This document shows, in pieces, positions 59,355 to 64,000 of a DNA stretch of 64,000 nucleotides (position 1 is the stretch's first letter; each line of letters starts with the position of its first letter). The stretch comes from Clostridiales bacterium (GTDB lineage Bacteria; Bacillota; Clostridia; Oscillospirales; Acutalibacteraceae). The notes under the pieces were generated by a model, which saw only the letters and a list, made by a program, of their open reading frames with translations, was not told where the DNA came from and searched no databases. The stretch spans positions 62,001 through 126,000 of the forward strand of contig DUNN01000036.1 of assembly GCA_012839345.1 (NCBI GenBank), written 5' to 3'. The translations under genes were made by a program, and so were the position numbers.

Positions 59355-60950
59355 ATGGCCAAACGTACCGCTGTTTTTTTCGGAATTTTCATGCTCTGCA
59401 TGTTTTTAACTGTGCTTAATCTGTTCCGTCTTTCCAGTGGAACGCAGCTGGCTGCCACCGCTGACCGGCAAAGCAGCTATAAACTGACGATTGCATCGAC
59501 ACGGGGAACCATTTATGACTGCAACCGCAATGCCCTGACGGGTGGAAAACAAGAAATCGTCGCCGCTATTTCCCCAACTGTGGAAGGCGCCGCCGCCCTC
59601 CGAAAGATTCTTCCGGAAAAAACCGTGGAGGAAATTTATCCGTCCCTTACCGCGGGGAAACCATTTTCCCTGAAGCTGCCGCAAACGGTTCAAGCGCCGG
59701 GGGTTGACTGCTTTCAGGTGCGAAAACGGTATTCTGACCATCAGCTGGCCCCGCATGTTATCGGGTATCTGGATGGAACCGGCAAAGGAACAACGGGAAT
59801 CGAAAAGGCGTTTGACCAAACGCTTTCGCAAAATCAGGGAAGCATTTCGGTGACTTACAAAGTAGATGCGCTGAACCGCGTGCTGTCGGGGGAAGATAAA
59901 AAGGTCAGCGATTCCAGCTTTTTACAAAACCGGGGCGTCGTACTTACGATTGATAAAAACATTCAGCAGATTGCGGAAGACGCCGCGAAAAAGTATTTGC
60001 AGAAGGGGGCTGTAGTCATTGCCGAAGTGCCTTCCTGTAAAATCCGCGCTATGGTCAGCCTGCCGGATTTTTCCCCGAATGACGTCGCTTCTGCGCTGAA
60101 AAGCGAGGATTCGCCGCTTTTAAACCGCTGTCTTTCCGCCTACAACGTCGGTTCCGTGTTCAAATTGGTTTCCGCCTCTGCCGCGCTGGAATATGGTATT
60201 TCGCCGGATACCCAGTATACCTGCACCGGTTGGGTTGATGTAAGCGGCAGCATGGTTCACTGCTTTAATTCCGAAAGTCATGGACAAGAAAACATGGAAA
60301 AGGCCATTGCCCAGTCCTGCAATGCCTATTTTGTCAAATTGATGCAGATGGTGCCGCAGTCGAAGTTTTTGCAGATGGCCCAGAACATGGGCTTTGGCAA
60401 ATCCATTGAAATCGCACCGGGGTTTTCCTCCAGTGCAGGGAATCTGCCCACGCTGCAAAGCCTGAAAATTCCGCGTGCGTTGGCGAACTTTTCGTTCGGG
60501 CAGGGTGAACTGACGGCTACTCCGCTGCAAATTACCGGAATGGTGAACGCGATTGCCGACGGCGGCATATACGTAGCACCCACACTTTACGAAGGACTGG
60601 TCAATGAAAACCGTAATTTTACGGAAAAGGCAGCGCCGCAGACCGGAAACCGGGTGATTTCCGAGCATACGGCCCAGTTGCTTCGCCTGGCTATGAAAGC
60701 AAGTATCGATACCGGTACCAGCAGAAAGGGCAAGCCCTCTTTTGTAGAAGCCGGCGCAAAAACGGCGACCGCTCAGACCGGCCGCTATGTGAATCAGGTG
60801 GAGCAGGTTCAATCTTGGTTTGCCGGGTTTTATCCGCTGGATCATCCAAAGTATGTGGTCACCGTCTTCGCGGAGGGCGGCTCCGGCGGCGGTACTACCT
60901 GTGGACCGGTGTTCCAACAGATTGCGGATGCGCTGTACCCCAAACAGTGA
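59355..60950 (+). CDS. penicillin-binding protein, class B-like transpeptidase with KTA motif
   Basis: The 531-residue membrane-anchored transpeptidase has an N-terminal helix at about 6-26, a dimerisation-like segment (50-165) and a transpeptidase domain. The active-site SxxK is Ser267-Val-Phe-Lys270 and SxN is Ser321-Cys-Asn323. The usual KTG box reads Lys469-Thr-Ala471 in AKTATAQTGRY. KTA in place of KTG is uncommon and may alter beta-lactam affinity or substrate. ATG 59355 follows GGGGGG; ATG 59304 lacks a site. It is similar in plan to SpoVD/PBP2-type elongation or sporulation enzymes. Confidence 0.88.
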   Translation: MAKRTAVFFGIFMLCMFLTVLNLFRLSSGTQLAATADRQSSYKLTIASTRGTIYDCNRNALTGGKQEIVAAISPTVEGAAALRKILPEKTVEEIYPSLTAGKPFSLKLPQTVQAPGVDCFQVRKRYSDHQLAPHVIGYLDGTGKGTTGIEKAFDQTLSQNQGSISVTYKVDALNRVLSGEDKKVSDSSFLQNRGVVLTIDKNIQQIAEDAAKKYLQKGAVVIAEVPSCKIRAMVSLPDFSPNDVASALKSEDSPLLNRCLSAYNVGSVFKLVSASAALEYGISPDTQYTCTGWVDVSGSMVHCFNSESHGQENMEKAIAQSCNAYFVKLMQMVPQSKFLQMAQNMGFGKSIEIAPGFSSSAGNLPTLQSLKIPRALANFSFGQGELTATPLQITGMVNAIADGGIYVAPTLYEGLVNENRNFTEKAAPQTGNRVISEHTAQLLRLAMKASIDTGTSRKGKPSFVEAGAKTATAQTGRYVNQVEQVQSWFAGFYPLDHPKYVVTVFAEGGSGGGTTCGPVFQQIADALYPKQ

Positions 60951-61080
60951 ATAATGTAAGATTGTGTTTTCGTGAAGCGGAAAGAATTCTTTGACTTCCC
61001 ATCCAGGAAAACCAGTAAGGCCTCGTGAATTAAATAATTTTTGGGGTATATTTTATGGTTCTGTTCGTTGTTCATTTTCA
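60951..61080. other. short intergenic region without a gene
   Basis: 130 bp between the PBP stop and the alaS promoter. I see no terminator with a clear T tract here and no ORF with a ribosome site. Confidence 0.3.
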
Positions 61081-61109
61081 TTGACAACTTTCCTTTTTCC
61101 GTTTATAAT
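61081..61109 (+). promoter_or_regulatory. perfect consensus promoter of alaS
   Basis: TTGACA (61081-61086), 17 nt, TATAAT (61104-61109): a full match to the vegetative consensus. The start would be near 61116, giving about 400 nt of leader before alaS. Confidence 0.9.
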
Positions 61110-61119
61110 CAAAAAAGAA

Positions 61120-61363
61120 TGCAATAGTCCGAATGGACAAGCAAAGGCGATGAAGGGTCGAAACGCGCCGGGCAGTGCCAACAGAGAGGAAATCATCTGC
61201 TGAAAGATTTCCGCATCCGCCTCCGTGTCAGCCAGCCCCCAGCCCTGCGGCGAAGAGCCGCGGCGTACCCCGCGTTAAGGGATTCGAGCGGCGCATTTTG
61301 CGCAATTTGGGTGGTACCACGGTTTTTCCGTCCCATTGTGGAGGGAGAAGCCTTATTTTTTTG
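61120..61363 (+). promoter_or_regulatory. T-box leader (alanyl-tRNA responsive)
   Basis: The T-box bulge reads GGGTGGTACCACGG (61309-61322). Upstream, AGAGAGG (61183-61189) heads a hairpin GGAAATC/GATTTCC (61188-61194 with 61206-61212), and GCGTTAAGG with GAGCGG (61272-61290) is the usual element before the antiterminator. The GG-TCCC/GGGA-GAAGCC terminator stem ends in TTATTTTTTT (61353-61362). Uncharged tRNA-Ala should favour the antiterminator and alaS expression. I did not assign the specifier codon with confidence; GCA or GCC near 61213 are candidates. Confidence 0.85.
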
Positions 61364-61447
61364 TAAAAACCACAGTGGTTAAAAACGATTGCGTATGAAC
61401 TGATTTGGCTTAACCGCGTGGGCTGTTTGTTCAGCTTCGCGCTGCAA

Positions 61448-61472
61448 AGTTAATCTTCTAGATTAACTTTTA
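61448..61472 (+). other. AT-rich inverted repeat between T-box and alaS
   Basis: A perfect 9-bp inverted repeat (61448-61456 with 61460-61468) with a 3-nt loop is followed by T residues, 41 bp before the alaS start. It could be a weak second attenuation step or just mRNA structure. Confidence 0.35.
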
Positions 61473-61512
61473 TAAATGATTCTTTTGCCTTTTGGCGGAA
61501 TGGAGTATTCGT

Positions 61513-64000
61513 ATGGAATGGACCGGATTAAACGAACTGCGTGAAAAATATCTGTCTTTCTTTGAATCAAAGGGGCATCTGCGTTTGCCCAGTTTTTCGC
61601 TGATTCCGAAGGACGACAACAGTTTGCTTCTCATCAACTCCGGCATGGCGCCGATGAAAAAATATTTTACCGGGGAAGTCACCCCGCCGCGCAAGCGTGT
61701 GACGACTTGCCAAAAATGCATCCGCACGCCGGATATTGAGCGCGTCGGCATTACCGCGCGCCATGGCACTTATTTTGAAATGCTTGGCAACTTCTCGTTT
61801 GGTGATTACTTCAAGCACGAAGCAACCGCGTGGGCCTGGGAATTCTGCACCAAGGTGCTGGAAATGCCGATTGACAAGCTTTGGGTTACAATTTATCAGG
61901 ACGACGACGAGGCGTTCGATATCTGGACCAAAGAAGTCGGCGTGGACCCCTCCCATATCGTGCGGCTCGGCAAGGAAGATAACTTCTGGGAGCACGGCTC
62001 CGGCCCCTGCGGCCCCTGCTCCGAGATTTATTTCGACCGCGGCGAACAGTATGGCTGCGGTTCCCCAACCTGCGGCGTCGGCTGCGACTGTGACCGCTAT
62101 GTAGAGTTCTGGAACGTCGTGTTCTCTCAGTTCAACAGCGACGGCAAGGGCAACTATCCTCCGATGGAGCACCCGAATATCGACACCGGCATGGGTTTGG
62201 AGCGCCTTGCCTGCATTATGCAGGGCGTGGACAACCTGTTCCTTGTGGATACCGTGCAGAACATCATGAAGCATATCTGCCGCATTGCCAATGTAAAATA
62301 TGGGGAAGACCCGAAAAAAGACATTTCCCTGCGTGTTATTACCGACCATATCCGCAGCACAACCTTTATGATTGGCGACGGCGTGATGCCCTCCAACGAA
62401 GGACGAGGCTACGTGCTGCGCCGCCTGCTGCGCCGTGCGGCGCGCCACGGCCGTTTGCTCGGCATTGACCGCACTTTCCTTTCCGAGGTTGCGGATACGG
62501 TCATTAATGAGAATAAAAACGCTTATCCTGAACTGGATGAAAAGCGTGCAATGATTAAAAAGCTGATCAGCGTGGAAGAGGAAAGTTTTGCGAAAACAAT
62601 CGACCAGGGCCTGCAGCTTTTGAACAGCTACATTGACCAGGCGGACAGCAAGGTGTTTTCCGGCGCGGATGCGTTCCGCCTGAACGACACCTATGGCTTC
62701 CCGCTCGACCTGACTAAGGAAATCGTTGCGGAGCGCGGCATGACCGTGGACGAGGAAGAATTCCACCGCCTGATGAAGGAACAGAAGGACCGTGCGCGTG
62801 CGGCACGCCGGAACGCAGGCGCGGATGCCTGGGCGGGCGAAAGCGACCTGCTGGAGGGAGTCCTGGAAACCAAGTTCCTTGGTTACGAGACCATGGAAAC
62901 CAAGGCGAAGGTACAGGCAATAATCCGCGACGGCGAACGCGTGGAATCCGCAACGGCGGGGGATGAAATCATCCTAGTGCTGGACCAGACCGCGTTTTAC
63001 GCGGAAAGCGGCGGCCAAGTCGGTGACGTTGGAAAAATCGAGTCTTCCGACGCGATGCTGACGGTCAACGACACCAAGAAAAACCACGCAAAGAACGTTT
63101 TGCACCACGCTGTGGTGGACGCGGGTGAGATTCGTGTGGGCGAAGAAGTCACTGCGCGTGTCGACCGTGAAATTCGCCTTGCCACCATGCGCAACCACAC
63201 TGCGGCGCATCTGCTGCAGGCTTCCCTGCGCAAGGTTTTGGGCGACCACGTGGAGCAGGCCGGCCAGCTGGTCACTGCACAGCATGTGCGTTTTGACTTT
63301 ACGCATTTTTCCGCGCTGACCGCCGAAGAGCTCCATAAGGTGGAAACGTTGGTCAACGAAGTGATTCTGAGCGCCATTCCGGTGGAATGCCGCGAAATGC
63401 CGATTGAAGAAGCGAAAAAGCTCGGTGCCATGGCATTGTTCGGGGAAAAATACGGCAATATTGTCCGCGTGGTGAGTGCCGGAGATTTCTCGAAAGAATT
63501 CTGCGGCGGCACGCATATGGACAATACCGCGAAGCTCGGCCTGTTTAAGATTGTGTCCGAAAGCTCTGTTGCGGCGGGTGTGCGCCGAATTGAGGGCGTG
63601 ACCGGTTTCGGCGTGCTTGGGCTTTTGAACCAGACCCTGGAGCAGATGAACGAAACAGCTTCCATCCTGAAGCTGAACAGCACCGCGGAACTGGCTGGCA
63701 AAGCTGCGCAGCTCGCCGCAGAACTGAAGGAAAAGGACCGCACCATTGAGTCTTTAAATTCCAAGCTGGCCGCAATTCAGATTGAAAGCCTGTTCGCGAG
63801 CGCGGAAGAAATCAATGGCGTACAGGTCATCACCGGAATTTTCCCGGGAACCGAACCGAACGCGCTGCGCGCCATGTGTGACAAGGTGCGTGACCACGCT
63901 CCGAACATGGTGGCCGTGCTGGCCGGAACCACAAACGGCAAGGCGAACATTGCCGCCTGTGTTGCTAAAGACGCGCTCGCAAAAGGCGTGAATGCGGGTC
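61513..64000 (+). CDS. alaS: alanyl-tRNA synthetase (C terminus beyond window)
   Basis: 829 codons are visible and the frame is still open at 64000; family length near 875-880 suggests about 50 residues are missing. Class II catalytic core: MEWTGLNELREKYLSFFESKGH at the start region, TCQKCIRTPDIE, and FEMLGNFSFGDYFK. The editing domain carries metal-ligand motifs HTAAHLL and CGGTHM. A C-terminal coiled/C-Ala region begins near residue 710. GGAATGGAG precedes ATG 61513. It charges tRNA-Ala and is controlled by the T-box upstream. Confidence 0.97.
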   Translation, partial: MEWTGLNELREKYLSFFESKGHLRLPSFSLIPKDDNSLLLINSGMAPMKKYFTGEVTPPRKRVTTCQKCIRTPDIERVGITARHGTYFEMLGNFSFGDYFKHEATAWAWEFCTKVLEMPIDKLWVTIYQDDDEAFDIWTKEVGVDPSHIVRLGKEDNFWEHGSGPCGPCSEIYFDRGEQYGCGSPTCGVGCDCDRYVEFWNVVFSQFNSDGKGNYPPMEHPNIDTGMGLERLACIMQGVDNLFLVDTVQNIMKHICRIANVKYGEDPKKDISLRVITDHIRSTTFMIGDGVMPSNEGRGYVLRRLLRRAARHGRLLGIDRTFLSEVADTVINENKNAYPELDEKRAMIKKLISVEEESFAKTIDQGLQLLNSYIDQADSKVFSGADAFRLNDTYGFPLDLTKEIVAERGMTVDEEEFHRLMKEQKDRARAARRNAGADAWAGESDLLEGVLETKFLGYETMETKAKVQAIIRDGERVESATAGDEIILVLDQTAFYAESGGQVGDVGKIESSDAMLTVNDTKKNHAKNVLHHAVVDAGEIRVGEEVTARVDREIRLATMRNHTAAHLLQASLRKVLGDHVEQAGQLVTAQHVRFDFTHFSALTAEELHKVETLVNEVILSAIPVECREMPIEEAKKLGAMALFGEKYGNIVRVVSAGDFSKEFCGGTHMDNTAKLGLFKIVSESSVAAGVRRIEGVTGFGVLGLLNQTLEQMNETASILKLNSTAELAGKAAQLAAELKEKDRTIESLNSKLAAIQIESLFASAEEINGVQVITGIFPGTEPNALRAMCDKVRDHAPNMVAVLAGTTNGKANIAACVAKDALAKGVNAG

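Overview
The window reads as chromosome of a spore-forming, Gram-positive Clostridia, most likely in the Oscillospirales/Ruminococcaceae. Evidence: AGGAGG-type ribosome sites, a SigK sporulation sigma factor, an alanyl-tRNA synthetase T-box leader, ThyX, class C sortase/LPxTG pilus genes, PcrA, and YesM/YesN-type two-component genes. Base composition is near 50% G+C with AT-rich intergenic gaps. No rRNA, tRNA, CRISPR array or prophage was seen.

Region 1 (1-24 kb) is plant or host polysaccharide catabolism. It opens with two ABC sugar permeases, a GH88-type unsaturated uronyl hydrolase and a heparinase II/III-type lyase. After a small gap come a YesN/YesM-like regulator pair and a long operon: solute-binding lipoprotein, two permeases, SGNH acetylesterase, GH105-like hydrolase, GH112 phosphorylase and sugar isomerase. 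A convergent GH4 enzyme with the CHEV motif, a divergent AraC regulator and a polysaccharide deacetylase-like protein follow. The set suits intracellular breakdown of imported rhamnogalacturonan-type oligosaccharides; none of the enzymes has a signal peptide. Terminator-like hairpins between operon genes probably set expression ratios. The gap at 5.4-6.2 kb holds a candidate type I toxin-antitoxin locus: a 26-residue membrane peptide with a convergent antisense RNA.

Region 2 (24-37 kb) has an ANT(6)-like nucleotidyltransferase, an alpha/beta hydrolase, a D-2-hydroxyacid dehydrogenase and a patatin-like lipase. A sortase-assembled pilus cluster follows: coiled-coil protein, signal peptidase, repeat-rich adhesin, backbone pilin, two class C sortases and a minor pilin.

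Region 3 (37-52 kb) has a Pit phosphate transporter, SigK, a TrpXYZ-type ABC transporter, PcrA, and a 3.85-kb interval (45957-49811) carrying a large serine recombinase, two small ORFs and a uracil permease. This interval splits one conserved gene. The 5' part (34 codons to the junction) lies at 49809-49910 and the 3' part (240 codons) at 45236-45958, both on the minus strand. The two junctions share a 5-bp GAACA core, joining there restores one 274-codon frame, and the interval carries 18-bp inverted repeats (16/18) at or near its ends. It looks like a skin-type intervening element and is the main discovery candidate. A second Pit transporter with its DUF47 partner follows.

Region 4 (52-64 kb) is a dense housekeeping run: thyX, tmk, a DUF2156 protein, a GNAT protein, a DJ-1/PfpI protein, 5-formyl-THF cyclo-ligase, mltG, a U32 family protein, a penicillin-binding protein with KTA in place of KTG, and a T-box-controlled alaS that runs off the end.
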